A DNA stretch of 64,000 nucleotides from Akkermansiaceae bacterium UBA1315. Lineage in GTDB: Bacteria; Verrucomicrobiota; Verrucomicrobiia; Verrucomicrobiales; Akkermansiaceae. The stretch lies in contig DBTN01000039.1 in NCBI GenBank assembly GCA_002307065.1, positions 1 through 64,000 on the forward strand, read 5' to 3'. Positions 49,320 to 58,967 of the stretch are shown here, one piece after another. How positions within the stretch are numbered: the stretch's first letter is position 1; every line of letters starts with the position of its first letter. The notes under the pieces were generated by a model. That model was not told the origin of the DNA, made no database searches, and was given only the letters and a program-made list of their open reading frames with translations. The position numbers were made by a program, and so were the translations under genes.

Positions 49320-51353
49320 TTGATCGGCACCTCCCTGCTTTTTTGGGGGGCGGTGACCGATCATGCGCTGATCGCGGTCGTCCTTTGCCTGTTGATCGAA
49401 GGAGCGTCTTGGGTGCGGTTGCGCTGGGAATTCACCGATGACGCCTTCATTCGCGCTTGGCAGATCAGCATCGCGATGCTTGCGCTGACAGTCGCTCTCA
49501 TCTGGTCGGACGGACATCGTTACACGGCCTTGAGCCGACTTTTGGTCTGGTTACCGGTGGTGCTTTTACCGGTTCAGTTCGTCCAAACCTACGGTTTTCG
49601 AAACACGATACCGATCCATACCTTTTCGTTTTTCGCCCGCCAACGGCGCGAGCGCAATCTTCGCCTCGGGCTCGAATCGTCCGCTGCGAAACTGAATTTC
49701 GGAAACATCTATTTCATCACCACACTCGTCGCCTGCATCCTCGGCACCCGCTCGAATCAACCGTGGTTTTTCCCCGGCGTGGTTATCCTGACCGGTTGGG
49801 CGTTTTTTTCTCGTCACCGCCCGCGTTTGTTTCCCCTCGCGTTCGCAGTAGTGCTCGCCGGTTGCCTCGCGGTCGGTGGCCAAATCGGGCTGCGGCATCT
49901 GACGCATTATTTGACCGGCCGAGGTGGCGCCGCGCAAGGAACGACCACCCGTACGGCCATCGGTTCGCTCGGCGAGGTCAAACAATCGCCTGCGATTTTA
50001 TGGCGGCTGAAACCGTTCGACGAAAAAAGGAGCCCCCGGCTTTTACGCACGGCCAGCTTTAACGAATACCGCGGCAGCAGTTGGACCAGCCGGATCAAAC
50101 CGGACGTTTCCAACCCCGAGATGGATTTCCAAGATCTCGACCGACTGCAAACGTATTATATCGTTCGCCCGAAGCCAGATCCTCGTGCGTTTCGTCCGTC
50201 ACTTGCCCGCTTCGACCTGCGCGGTGCCGCCGTTTCCGGGTCGAAACTGCCCCTGCCGGGAAATGCCGCGAGCCTTCACGGCTTCGGGCTCGATGGTGCG
50301 GACCGCAATTCGCTCGGATCCGTCCGCATTTTCCCCAAATCAGCGATCATTCACGGAACGGTCATCTGGGGTGACGATGTCTCGCCGGAATCGGCACCGT
50401 GGGATCTGCAAGACACACGCATCGCCGAAAACGAGCTGGCAACACTCCAACAAATCGCCACCGAAACCGGTCTGGCAACCGCGCCGGATTTATCGACAAA
50501 ACTGTCGATCCTGAAAAACTGGATGCAGCGAGAATTCCGCTACACCCGGTATTTATCAATTCCCCCGCCCCGGACGCCCCGCAGACGAAACGGCCAGTAT
50601 GACCCCACCCCGATCTCGGTTTTTCTCACGACCAATCGTGCCGGACATTGCGAATATTTTGCCACTGCCGCAGCGCTTTTGCTCCGTTCGGTCGGCGTTC
50701 CGACTCGTTACACCGTGGGTTTCGCCGTGACCGAAAAAGATCCGAAGCGCGGCGAGTTCGTGCTGCGTGGCACTCACGCCCACTCGTGGTGCCGCGTCTG
50801 GGATGAAAAATCGCAACGGTGGATCGACTTCGACCCAACGCCTCCTTCCTGGATCAATGTCGAAACGATCGCCCCCACCCGCGCTCAAGCCATGGCCGAC
50901 GCATTCCTTCGCATGCGAGAGGATTTTTTCCTCTGGAGAAATCGACCGGAAAACCGGTTTGCGGCCTCCATCGTGATGGTGGTCATCGGCCTGATCGCGA
51001 TCGGAATCGTCGCCCGCCGCCTCTGGTTCTCCAAAAAAATCGTCGATCGAGAAAACGCGAAGATCCGCCTAGACCCGACAGCCGTAAAAACGCCGCTGCA
51101 CGAATTGGAACATCTCGCGGGAAAAATCCTCGGCCCGCGCCCAACTGGTTTGCCCTTTTCCCACTATCTCCTCCAACTTCGGTTCCGCTTGCAGAACCCT
51201 GACCATCTCGACGAAGCGATTCTTCTCCACCAACGTCTCCGATTTGATCCCGCTCCCGCATCCCTTCAACCGGTTTCACGGCTGGAAGAACTGGTCGACG
51301 AATTGAAGAAAAACTTCGCAGGGTTGATCGAAAAAATGGACTCGCCCACTTGA
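49320..51353 (+). CDS. Transglutaminase-like membrane protein, TgpA-like
   Basis: This protein of at least 677 residues has an N-terminal membrane block of about six helices, then a periplasmic domain. Its transglutaminase core shows FLTTNRAGHCEYFATAAALLLRSVGVPTRYTVG (Cys at about residue 444), THAHSWCRVWDE (His) and WIDFDPTPPSW (Asp), the expected catalytic triad. A further helix follows (ASIVMVVIGLIAIGIVA), then a cytosolic tail. The TTG at 49320 is the nearest standard start, but the frame continues upstream past the DUF58 stop codon. HPPPRFLIGTSLLFWGA reads like the family's N-terminus, so the true start may be a non-standard codon slightly upstream, such as ATT 49290. Confidence 0.85.
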   Translation: MIGTSLLFWGAVTDHALIAVVLCLLIEGASWVRLRWEFTDDAFIRAWQISIAMLALTVALIWSDGHRYTALSRLLVWLPVVLLPVQFVQTYGFRNTIPIHTFSFFARQRRERNLRLGLESSAAKLNFGNIYFITTLVACILGTRSNQPWFFPGVVILTGWAFFSRHRPRLFPLAFAVVLAGCLAVGGQIGLRHLTHYLTGRGGAAQGTTTRTAIGSLGEVKQSPAILWRLKPFDEKRSPRLLRTASFNEYRGSSWTSRIKPDVSNPEMDFQDLDRLQTYYIVRPKPDPRAFRPSLARFDLRGAAVSGSKLPLPGNAASLHGFGLDGADRNSLGSVRIFPKSAIIHGTVIWGDDVSPESAPWDLQDTRIAENELATLQQIATETGLATAPDLSTKLSILKNWMQREFRYTRYLSIPPPRTPRRRNGQYDPTPISVFLTTNRAGHCEYFATAAALLLRSVGVPTRYTVGFAVTEKDPKRGEFVLRGTHAHSWCRVWDEKSQRWIDFDPTPPSWINVETIAPTRAQAMADAFLRMREDFFLWRNRPENRFAASIVMVVIGLIAIGIVARRLWFSKKIVDRENAKIRLDPTAVKTPLHELEHLAGKILGPRPTGLPFSHYLLQLRFRLQNPDHLDEAILLHQRLRFDPAPASLQPVSRLEELVDELKKNFAGLIEKMDSPT

Positions 51354-51420
51354 TTTCGGCACGGGGCATTCAGCCATGACGAAACCGGTCTGCCGGTTCT
51401 CAGGGAACCGCCCGTCATCA

Positions 51421-51456
51421 AAAAAGGGGCGAGACCTTTCGGCCCCGCCCCTTTTT
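51421..51456. terminator. Bidirectional terminator between the transglutaminase-like gene and tkt
   Basis: AAAAAGGGGCG (51421-51431) and CGCCCCTTTTT (51446-51456) form an 11-base-pair stem with a 14-base loop. T-runs are built into the outer stem on both strands, so it can end transcription in both directions. Confidence 0.85.
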
Positions 51457-51469
51457 GAATTACTGAATC

Positions 51470-53446
51470 TTATTTCGCAGCTGCGATGACGTGATCCTTG
51501 GTCATGCCAAGTTCTTTCATCACCGTATTGCCTGGGGCACTGAAACCAAAACGGTCGATTCCGAGGACTTTGCCTTCGGTGCCGACATATTTCCACCAGA
51601 GATCGGTCACACCGGCCTCGATCGAAATGCGCTTGGTAACGGCTTTCGGCAGCACGCTTTCACGATATTCCGCGCTCTGACGATCGAAACGCTCGAAGCA
51701 AGGAACAGAAACGACGCGCACGCCGTCGCCCAACTCTGCCGCAGCGGCAACCGCGTGTTGCAGCTCGGAACCGCTCGCCATCAAGATGGTGGTGAGAGTG
51801 CCTTTTTCCTTCACCACGACGTAAGCACCGCGGAGCACACCTTCGCGACGCTCTTCGACGGAAAGGTGGTTCATCAAAGGAATCGCCTGACGGGTCAGGA
51901 TCAACGCTGTTGGACCGTCGGTTTTGGTCAACGCGGCGACAAAAGCACCGGCGGTTTCCTCGGCGTCGCCAGGGCGGATCACGTCGAGATCCGGGATCAC
52001 GCGCAAGCCGCTGACGGTTTCAACCGGTTGGTGAGTTGGACCGTCTTCACCGACACCCACGGAATCGTGAGTGAAAATGTAGGTGACCGGAATTTTCGCC
52101 AATGCCGCAAGACGGATCGAACCGCGCATGTAGTCAGCGAACACCAGGAAAGTCGCACCGCTCGCACGGAACAAACCGTCGTAAGCGATACCGTTGCAGA
52201 TCGCGCCCATGGCGTGCTCACGGATACCGAACCAAATGTTGCGTCCGGTGAAATCCTTCGGCGAGAAGTCGCCACCACCGCTGATGTAGTTTTTCGTCGA
52301 ACCGAAAAGGTCCGCGCTACCAGTCAGGAATTGTGGAACGGCCTTGGCGACCGCGTTGATGACGGTCGAACCTGCGGAACGAGTCGCGTCATTGTAATTT
52401 TCGGCGAACGCCGGGATTTTCGCACTGAGATCGGATGGGATCGAAGCGGCCACTCCTGCGGTCAATTCCGCAGCGAGCTCTGGATTCGCAGCGCTCCACG
52501 CATCATAGGTTTTCTGCCAAGCTTCGAACTCAGCCTTGGATGCCGCTTTTTTCTCGGCGAAAAACGCGTGAGTCTCTGGAGAAACGTAGAACAGTTCATC
52601 GGCAGGAAGGCCAAGACCGGCGCGGGCCGAATCCACAAACTTCGCTCCGCCTTCACCGTGGCCTTTTGCCGTACCTGCGACTTCAGGAATTCCTTTGCCG
52701 ATGATCGTCTTGGCGATGATGACTTTCGGACGGCCGTTGTCGTTCGCCTTCGCTTTTGCGATCGCGTCCGCGATGGCGGTGAGATCGTGACCGTCGATGG
52801 TCACTGCATCCCAGCGTTGGGAAATGAAATATTGCTCAGCATCCTCACCTTGAGTCGCGTCCGCCATGGCGTCGAGCGTCACGTCGTTGGAATCATAAAT
52901 GAGAATCAGGTTATCGAGATCGTTGTGACCAGCGAATGCGATCGCTTCCTTCGCGACACCTTCTTGAAGGCAGCCATCACCGTGAATCGCGATCACGTGG
53001 TGATCGAAAAGGGTGTGCTCTGCGGTGTTAAAACGAGCTGCGGCACGTTTTCCGGAGATCGCATAACCCACGGCGTTGCCGATGCCCTGTCCGAGTGGAC
53101 CGGTGGTCGCTTCGACACCTGGAGTTTCGTGGAACTCCGGATGGCCCGCGGTGATGGAATGGAATTGGCGGAAATTTCTCACTTCGCCGATCGGCACGGC
53201 GTAGCCAGAAAGGTGCAACCAGCTGTAAAGGAACATCGATCCGTGGCCGGCGGAAAGGATGAAACGGTCACGGTTCAACCATTTCGGCGCATCTGGAAAA
53301 TAACGCATCGATTCGCCGAAAAGGGCGGCACCGATTTCCGCGCAGCCGAGAGGCAGACCGAGGTGGCCGGAGGAACAGGCGTGGACGGCATCCATGGCCA
53401 GGCCACGGGCTTCATTGGCAGCTTGAGCAAGCAGGGTGGTATTCAT
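51470..53446 (-). CDS. tkt: Transketolase
   Basis: This 658-residue thiamine-diphosphate enzyme moves two-carbon units between sugar phosphates. The N-terminal domain has GHLGLPLGCAEIGAAL, RFILSAGHGSMFLYSWLHLSGY, TTGPLGQGIGNAVGYA and the ThDP site GDGCLQEGVAKEA with IYDSNDVTLDA. The middle domain has GIREHAMGAICNGIAYDG and FTHDSVGVGEDGPTHQPVE. The frame stays open to 53605, but the conserved N-terminus MNTTLLAQAANEARGLAMDAV begins at the ATG at 53446. Together with transaldolase at 1853 it covers the non-oxidative pentose phosphate branch. Confidence 0.96.
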   Translation of the reverse strand: MNTTLLAQAANEARGLAMDAVHACSSGHLGLPLGCAEIGAALFGESMRYFPDAPKWLNRDRFILSAGHGSMFLYSWLHLSGYAVPIGEVRNFRQFHSITAGHPEFHETPGVEATTGPLGQGIGNAVGYAISGKRAAARFNTAEHTLFDHHVIAIHGDGCLQEGVAKEAIAFAGHNDLDNLILIYDSNDVTLDAMADATQGEDAEQYFISQRWDAVTIDGHDLTAIADAIAKAKANDNGRPKVIIAKTIIGKGIPEVAGTAKGHGEGGAKFVDSARAGLGLPADELFYVSPETHAFFAEKKAASKAEFEAWQKTYDAWSAANPELAAELTAGVAASIPSDLSAKIPAFAENYNDATRSAGSTVINAVAKAVPQFLTGSADLFGSTKNYISGGGDFSPKDFTGRNIWFGIREHAMGAICNGIAYDGLFRASGATFLVFADYMRGSIRLAALAKIPVTYIFTHDSVGVGEDGPTHQPVETVSGLRVIPDLDVIRPGDAEETAGAFVAALTKTDGPTALILTRQAIPLMNHLSVEERREGVLRGAYVVVKEKGTLTTILMASGSELQHAVAAAAELGDGVRVVSVPCFERFDRQSAEYRESVLPKAVTKRISIEAGVTDLWWKYVGTEGKVLGIDRFGFSAPGNTVMKELGMTKDHVIAAAK

Positions 53447-53649
53447 GAGAATGATCGCCGGTCCGGTAGTTGAGGAACGGTGCGCCGACAGACTAGAAAT
53501 TCTCTTCCAGTTGACAAGCCGCCATTCACTCGGAGTGCGTATGTTTTCTCGGTCTTTAAGGGATCCGAAAAATATTTTAGATTTATGATGAAAAAAATCT
53601 TGCACAAGGTGTCCGGTTCGGGTTCTTTTTCGCCCGCACCGCGACTAAC

Positions 53650-53724
53650 GACCCGTTCGTCTATCGGTTAGGACTCCAGGTTTTCATCCTGGCAAGAAGG
53701 GTTCGACTCCCTTACGGGTCGCCA
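53650..53724 (+). tRNA. tRNA-Glu (anticodon TTC), CCA encoded
   Basis: The acceptor stem GACCCGT pairs with ACGGGTC (53714-53720), followed by G and an encoded CCA. The D arm is GTCTATCGGTTAGGAC. The anticodon stem CCAGG/CCTGG encloses the loop TTTTCAT with anticodon TTC. The T arm is AGGGTTCGACTCCCT. The first 200 bases upstream hold no gene; they contain the tkt leader. The 186 bases downstream to panB also hold no supported gene; a short GC hairpin (TCCCC/GGGGA near 53738-53753) may end the tRNA transcript. Confidence 0.97.
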
Positions 53725-53910
53725 TCGCGTTTTAATTTCTCCCCTCTGGGGGGAACTCAGCGGTGCCCGAAGACGTTTCCAGCTCTTCTATTTCTTAATT
53801 TCAGATTCTTTAATCTGTAAATCCGCCGGATCGCCCGTTTCACTTCGCACGGAATTCTTCGTTTCGATGTTCATGGTTGAGCGTTCGACGTTCGAGGTTC
53901 TCTTTTCACC

Positions 53911-54681
53911 GTGACCGCTTCAGAAAAATCCGACGCCCTGCGCCGCCGTAAAAACGGCCCGCCCATCTCCGCACTCACCGCCTACGATTATGCGACCGCA
54001 AGACTGATCGACGAAGCCGGTGTCGATCTTTTGCTCGTTGGCGATTCATTGGGCATGGTCGTCCTGGGATTTCCCGACACCACCCATGTCACGCTCGACC
54101 ACATGCTTCATCACATCGCCGCCGTCGCGCGCGCGAAACCGAACGCCTTGGTCATCGGTGACCTGCCGATTCATACCTACGACACGCCCACTCAAGCCGT
54201 GACCACCGCGAAACAACTCGTCGCCGCCGGCGCCGAAGCGGTGAAACTGGAAGGCGGAGTCAGCGAAGCCGAAAAAATCCGTGCGATTGTCGATGCAGGC
54301 ATACCGGTTTGCGGACACCTCGGCATGCTTCCCCAGAGCGTCCTCATCGAAGGTGGCTATCGCAAAAAAGGCAAAACCGCCGAACAAGCGGAACTTCTTT
54401 ATCAAGATTCAAAAGCGATCATCGAAGCCGGGGTTTTCGCCATCGTTTTTGAATCGGTCGCTTCCGAAACGGCAAAAGATCTCACAACCCGCTTGGATGT
54501 CCCCATCATTGGCATCGGATGCGGAACAGGAAACTGCGATGGCGAAGTCGCCGTGATCACCGATCTCATCGGATCGTTTCCGTGGTTCGTCCCGCCTTTC
54601 GCTCGCCCGGAAGCGGACGTTGCCAAATCCATTCAGAGCGCCGTGCGGAGTTATATCGATCGGATTTCCCAAAAACGATAA
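53911..54681 (+). CDS. panB: 3-methyl-2-oxobutanoate hydroxymethyltransferase
   Basis: This 256-residue enzyme makes ketopantoate from alpha-ketoisovalerate and methylene-tetrahydrofolate, the first step of pantothenate synthesis. Signatures are ISALTAYDYATARLIDEAGVDLLLVGDSLGMVVLG, VTLDHMLHHIAAVAR, the metal-binding Asp in VIGDLPI, VKLEGG, GIPVCGHLGMLPQSV and IGIGCGTGNCDGEV. The start is GTG at 53911. panC and panD are not adjacent. hemW begins within about 6 bases of the stop codon. Confidence 0.96.
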   Translation: MTASEKSDALRRRKNGPPISALTAYDYATARLIDEAGVDLLLVGDSLGMVVLGFPDTTHVTLDHMLHHIAAVARAKPNALVIGDLPIHTYDTPTQAVTTAKQLVAAGAEAVKLEGGVSEAEKIRAIVDAGIPVCGHLGMLPQSVLIEGGYRKKGKTAEQAELLYQDSKAIIEAGVFAIVFESVASETAKDLTTRLDVPIIGIGCGTGNCDGEVAVITDLIGSFPWFVPPFARPEADVAKSIQSAVRSYIDRISQKR

Positions 54682-54686
54682 TTGTT

Positions 54687-55778
54687 TTGTTATTATATCT
54701 CCATATTCCGTTCTGCCACCGGGTTTGTCCGTATTGTTCATTTTATAAACATACTCCCGGGGCCACCCCGATCGGCGAGTTTGTTGACGCGCTGATTTTC
54801 GAAGCACGTCAGCGGCTTTCGCAAACCGGCCCACCCAGAACGATCTATTTCGGCGGCGGAACTCCGAGCATGCTTTCACCCAGCCACCTCACCCGGTTAT
54901 TCTCCGCGCTCCATGAAATGATCGATTTTAGCGAGCTCGACGAAGTCACGTTTGAGGCAAATCCTGCGACATTCGACTTAAAAAAAGCCGCACTGTTTCA
55001 ACAACTCGGCGTCACCCGCATCTCTTTAGGCATCCAGTCGTTCACACCTCACGTCCTCAACATTCTAGGCCGTGAACACTCACCCGAACAGGCGAGCGAA
55101 GCGGTTTCCATCCTGCGTGAAGCCGGTTTACCATCGATTAATATTGATCTGATGTTTTCCATCCCAGGGCAATCCAAAGACGATTGGGAATCCACCCTGC
55201 GGCATGCGATTTCGCTCAATCCAGATCACATTTCCGCCTACAATCTCACTTACGAAGAAGATACCGTTTTTTTCGAGTCCCTGCGTCGCGGGGAGATGCG
55301 TGAAAACGAAGATCACGATGCGGAATATTTCCAGCTCGCCGATGAACTTCTGACGGCGACCGGTTTCGATCACTACGAAACTTCGAACTATGCCAAACCC
55401 GGTCATCATTCCTCCCACAACAAAGGCTATTGGCTGGGTGAAGACTATCTCGGTCTCGGCCCCTCCGCCGTTTCCACCCTCGCAAACATTCGCTCAAAAA
55501 ACGTGCCGGACACCGCACGCTACGTTTCTCAAATCAAATCGCTGGGCCACGCGCTTTTCGAATCGGAATCTCTCGACGAAGAAGCCCGCCGCCTTGAGCG
55601 CATCGCCCTCGGACTCCGAACCCGCGATGGAATTTCGCTCTCACTTCTCAGACCAGACGCCCTTCAACGCGCGCATCACCTCGCCGACGAAGGCCTCGCC
55701 CATCTAACCACCGACCGGTTGACCCTCATCCATCACGGTCGCGCCTTGGTTGACCCCATTGCTGCAGAACTGGTCTAG
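54687..55778 (+). CDS. hemW: HemW-like radical SAM protein
   Basis: This protein of about 363 residues has the CX3CX2C iron-sulfur motif in YLHIPFCHRVCPYCSFYKH, then IYFGGGTPSMLS, EVTFEANPATFD, RISLGIQSF and the C-terminal SNYAKPGHHSSHNKGYWLGEDYLGLGPSAVS region that separates HemW from HemN. HemW is a heme chaperone rather than a coproporphyrinogen oxidase. The frame is open into panB, but conserved sequence starts at LLLYLHIPFC. The TTG at 54687 is the best start; an ATT at 54681 is possible. It is coupled to panB, whose stop ends at 54681. Confidence 0.9.
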   Translation: MLLYLHIPFCHRVCPYCSFYKHTPGATPIGEFVDALIFEARQRLSQTGPPRTIYFGGGTPSMLSPSHLTRLFSALHEMIDFSELDEVTFEANPATFDLKKAALFQQLGVTRISLGIQSFTPHVLNILGREHSPEQASEAVSILREAGLPSINIDLMFSIPGQSKDDWESTLRHAISLNPDHISAYNLTYEEDTVFFESLRRGEMRENEDHDAEYFQLADELLTATGFDHYETSNYAKPGHHSSHNKGYWLGEDYLGLGPSAVSTLANIRSKNVPDTARYVSQIKSLGHALFESESLDEEARRLERIALGLRTRDGISLSLLRPDALQRAHHLADEGLAHLTTDRLTLIHHGRALVDPIAAELV

Positions 55779-55801
55779 CGTCCCATGGACCGCGCCATAC
55801 G

Positions 55802-57091
55802 CTAACGCCGCATCAGACATTCAATTTCATCCGCTTCGATGGGAATATTGGCCATCAGATCGAAATTCGAATCGCGGCCGATCACCACATTGTTTTCCAA
55901 CCGGATTCCAATTCCTTCTTCGCGAATGTAAATTCCCGGTTCGATGGTCACCACCATTCCTTCCATGAAAGGCTGATTTGGCGGAGCCACATCGTGCACG
56001 TCCAATCCGAGGTGATGGGAAGTGCCATGCATGAAATATTTCTTCACCAAAGGTTTATCCGGGCCTTGTTTGCGAGCTTCTTCGGCATCGATTAGTTGCA
56101 GCCCGATCAATTCTTTTTCCATCAATTCCAAGACCTGCTTCTGATAGACTCCCGGAAGTTTTCCCGGCCGTAGCAATGGATCGGCTCCTCGCATCACTCG
56201 CAGCACCGCTTCATAAACCGCCCGTTGCCGGGGCGAAAAAGTCCCATTCACCGGCACCGTCCGAGTCATATCCGAATTCCAACCGCCGTATTCCGCAGCG
56301 ACATCCATCAAAACCAAATCTCCATCTTGGCATATCTTGTCGTTTTCGACATAATGCAGCACGCAAGCGCTTTTCCCGCTGCCGATGATCGGAGAATAAG
56401 CAAAACCTCGTGATCCCCGGCGCACGAATTCATGCAATAAATCCGCCTCGATTTCCCATTCGCCGATCTCCGGCTGAATCAAACCCAGCACGCGACGAAA
56501 TCCTGCCTCCGTGATGTCGCAGGCTTTTTGAATCATCTCGATTTCCTCCGGCTGCTTCAGCATCCGCAACCGGTGCATCAATGGCGAGAGACGCTCATAC
56601 CGATGCAGCGGATATCTCGATTGGCACTCCTTGATAAACCGGTCGTTCTTCGTCTCAACCACGACGCTCGCCCGCAAATGTTCATTCGTCGACAGATAGA
56701 TATTCTCCACCTGTGGCAGCCATCGATGAACAAATGACGAAAACGATTCCGACCATTCGATTCTTTGGATCCCACTGCCCGCCTGCGCTTGTTCCTTCGT
56801 CAGTTTTTCTCCTTCCCAGATGGCGATTTGCTCACTGGTTTTTTTCACGAACAAGACTTCCCGCTCCGTCGGATCATGGGCATCTGGCATCAGAACAAGC
56901 ACCGTTTCCTCCTGATTGACGCCTGTTAGATAATACAAATCGCTGTGCTGACGGAAAGGCATCGTTCCATCCGCATTCGTCGGATAGATGTCATTCGCGT
57001 GGAGAATCACCACACTATTGGGCTTTAACAAGGCACGCAAATTCCCGCGATTGCGGACGAAGAGCTGTGAATCGATCGACTGGTAACGCAC
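55802..57091 (-). CDS. pepP: Xaa-Pro aminopeptidase (PepP-like)
   Basis: This 429-residue protein has an N-terminal AMP_N domain (residues about 1-140, including DLYYLTGVNQEETVLVLMPDA) and a C-terminal creatinase/pita-bread peptidase domain. The two-metal site is visible: LVLMDVAAEYGGWNSDMTRTV (two Asp), GTSHHLGLDVHD (His), TIEPGIY (Glu) and GIRLENNVVI (Glu). It removes N-terminal residues before proline in the cytosol. The start is GTG at 57091. It is the last gene of a leftward cluster that includes the three envelope coiled-coil genes, 56 bases away. Confidence 0.93.
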   Translation of the reverse strand: MRYQSIDSQLFVRNRGNLRALLKPNSVVILHANDIYPTNADGTMPFRQHSDLYYLTGVNQEETVLVLMPDAHDPTEREVLFVKKTSEQIAIWEGEKLTKEQAQAGSGIQRIEWSESFSSFVHRWLPQVENIYLSTNEHLRASVVVETKNDRFIKECQSRYPLHRYERLSPLMHRLRMLKQPEEIEMIQKACDITEAGFRRVLGLIQPEIGEWEIEADLLHEFVRRGSRGFAYSPIIGSGKSACVLHYVENDKICQDGDLVLMDVAAEYGGWNSDMTRTVPVNGTFSPRQRAVYEAVLRVMRGADPLLRPGKLPGVYQKQVLELMEKELIGLQLIDAEEARKQGPDKPLVKKYFMHGTSHHLGLDVHDVAPPNQPFMEGMVVTIEPGIYIREEGIGIRLENNVVIGRDSNFDLMANIPIEADEIECLMRR

Positions 57092-57147
57092 GAGTCCACT
57101 TCACAAAATTCCGGCGACCGGTGCAATCTGCTTTTGAGCCGAGGACC

Positions 57148-58038
57148 TCACCGGTCGCTGGGAGCATTTTGGAACAACTCGTCGTCCGGAGAAACCGCTC
57201 GCAGCCGCTCCTCTGCTTTCAATAGTTCCCGGTTGGCAACGGCAAGTTTGCCAGAAATGCTCGCCGCTTTTCGACTCCAGGTTTCCAAACTTTTCGGAAC
57301 GGATCGGTTCCGCTGTTGCTGAGCGGTTGCGTTGGCATATTCGTCCGCGAGAGCCACCGTCCGGCCTCTCCACATGACGACTCGAGCGCGCAGGAAACCC
57401 ACATTTCCCGGCAACGGACCTTGCTGCGCCGCCGCTGGTTTACCGCTCCCATTGGGTGAACTGAAACTCAGGTTCTCCCGCTCCAACAAGCTCCGACGTT
57501 CACTCTCCTGCCAACGGAATCGCTGATGCCAAGTCTCATCCAAATCGGGAAACGCAATTCTCGCCAGACCATTCTGGTGTTGGATTTCCAATCCGGCCTC
57601 CGTCACCTGCCGGATCGTCACATCGTGGTATTCACGTCCTCCCCAAACCTTGAGATGGGGAATTTTTTCACCGACCGCCGCCCGCCAGAGGTTCCTGCGG
57701 TGTCGCGCCATGTCTTGCTCCACCTTTTCGATCGACGCAGTCAGCGCCAGGTGTTCGCCTTTCAGCGATTTGATCCGCTCGGATCGCAAGCTGATTTCTT
57801 GATTCAACCGGTAAGCAATATCTCGATTTCGCAAGCGCTCCGCAGCCTTTTCCACGTCGGATTTCAACGCGGTAAGGGTGATTTCGTCGTCGCGCACTAC
57901 CTGCCTCAACGCGTGATTTCCTTTCGAAAGCTCAAACCGTTGATCCAACAACAACGAAAAGAACACCCCTACCAAAACCAGAATTACCATTCCTCCCAAA
58001 AAGGAAATCAATCCCGTATGTTCATCAAAAGACAGCAT
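57148..58038 (-). CDS. Membrane-anchored coiled-coil protein, paralogue A
   Basis: This 296-residue protein of unknown function has a single N-terminal membrane helix (about residues 10-32, GLISFLGGMVILVLVGVFFSLLL). A long coiled-coil of about 90 residues follows (KSDVEKAAERLRNRDIAYRLN to KVEQDMARHRRNLW). A small beta domain comes next (residues about 120-165) with KVWGGREYHDVTI and VTEAGLEIQHQNGLARIAF, ending in DLDETWHQRFRW. The C-terminal part is rich in Ser, Pro and Gln with a second short coiled-coil. The beta domain matches paralogue B. It starts 5 bases after the end of paralogue B. Confidence 0.75.
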   Translation of the reverse strand: MLSFDEHTGLISFLGGMVILVLVGVFFSLLLDQRFELSKGNHALRQVVRDDEITLTALKSDVEKAAERLRNRDIAYRLNQEISLRSERIKSLKGEHLALTASIEKVEQDMARHRRNLWRAAVGEKIPHLKVWGGREYHDVTIRQVTEAGLEIQHQNGLARIAFPDLDETWHQRFRWQESERRSLLERENLSFSSPNGSGKPAAAQQGPLPGNVGFLRARVVMWRGRTVALADEYANATAQQQRNRSVPKSLETWSRKAASISGKLAVANRELLKAEERLRAVSPDDELFQNAPSDR

Positions 58039-58043
58039 GAGGA

Positions 58044-58949
58044 TTAAAGCTCACTTTGGAGACGGGCGATCTCCAAAACGACCGAAGAAAGCTGGTTCTT
58101 TTTGACCTGAATCACCGCCTCCGTGTCACTGGTACGCTTGATACCGCTCTGGTTGCGCAAGCCCTTCTCCAAACTCTTGATCTCCTCGGCGAGCTGTTTT
58201 TTCCGGGCCTTCAATACGGCAATCGTCCGCACGATTTCCTTTTTACGTTCGACGGCCTGCCTTTCTTTTTGCTCGGCCTGCTGCTTTTCGAAAGATTGAT
58301 TTGCGACGGCGACCGCCGCATCATGTTTTTGATGCATCTCGTGCTCTTGAGCGAGCGCCTCGTCTTTTTTCTTCGGGTCGTATTGGAAACGCTCTTTCAG
58401 TTCATCGGAAAGTTCATCAAAGCTGAGTCGCTTCTGGCCGTATTCATGGCGGATCTGGATACCAATCGGCGTCACTTCGCGGATCACCACCCTTTTATAC
58501 ACCTCACCGGTCACCGTCGTCAGTTCATCCATCTCCTCACCCACGGCTTTCGCGCGCACATGAGCTCGGTATTCTTCTTTGTATGCCTCGAAGGCTTCGT
58601 CTACGTTGACGAATTCCTGCGTCGCTTTCGCATGCGCTTCGTTCAAACCGGTCAAGGTTTCTTCGAGCAGACTCATCTCGCGATTCGTCTCGTCCAGTTC
58701 ACGGGAAATTTCCACATTCTCCTGAAGCAGAGCCAATCGCTCTTCGCGGTCTTTGATCCCTTCGACATACCCATTGATCTCCCGCTGTTGGGAACGGACA
58801 ATCGACTCAATCGACCGGCCATGGCCTTGGAGGTCTTCGTCGAATGCGAAGGTAAATAATAAGCCGAAACCCAATAGAACCAGTAGAGCAATGATCATTC
58901 CGATCACTCCAGGTCCGCGGCTGCTTGTCATCAAATCTGAGAAAGACAT
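58044..58949 (-). CDS. Membrane-anchored coiled-coil protein, paralogue B
   Basis: This 301-residue protein has the same layout as paralogue A: an N-terminal membrane helix (about residues 13-36), a coiled-coil of about 75 residues (EINGYVEGIKDREERLALLQ onwards), and the small beta domain with GEVYKRVVI and VTPIGIQIRHEYGQKRLSF, followed by ELSDELKERFQYDP. A second long charged coiled-coil follows (KKKDEALAQEHEMHQKHDA to LARLQSEL-like end). The beta domain type occurs repeatedly in secreted proteins of Verrucomicrobiota and Planctomycetota. Function is unknown. It lies between the lipoprotein gene (18 bases) and paralogue A (5 bases). Confidence 0.78.
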   Translation of the reverse strand: MSFSDLMTSSRGPGVIGMIIALLVLLGFGLLFTFAFDEDLQGHGRSIESIVRSQQREINGYVEGIKDREERLALLQENVEISRELDETNREMSLLEETLTGLNEAHAKATQEFVNVDEAFEAYKEEYRAHVRAKAVGEEMDELTTVTGEVYKRVVIREVTPIGIQIRHEYGQKRLSFDELSDELKERFQYDPKKKDEALAQEHEMHQKHDAAVAVANQSFEKQQAEQKERQAVERKKEIVRTIAVLKARKKQLAEEIKSLEKGLRNQSGIKRTSDTEAVIQVKKNQLSSVVLEIARLQSEL

Positions 58950-58967
58950 AATCGAATCTGTGAGGGG

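Noticed and set aside
51491..53473. A 660-codon open frame on the plus strand opposite tkt.
   Set aside because: It is antisense to a clear transketolase for its whole length and has no family signatures. GC-rich third positions make long antisense frames common here.
53511..53545. TTGACA at 53511 as a promoter for tRNA-Glu.
   Set aside because: The nearest -10-like hexamer (TATGTT at 53540) is 23 bases away, too far, and the site is more than 100 bases from the tRNA.
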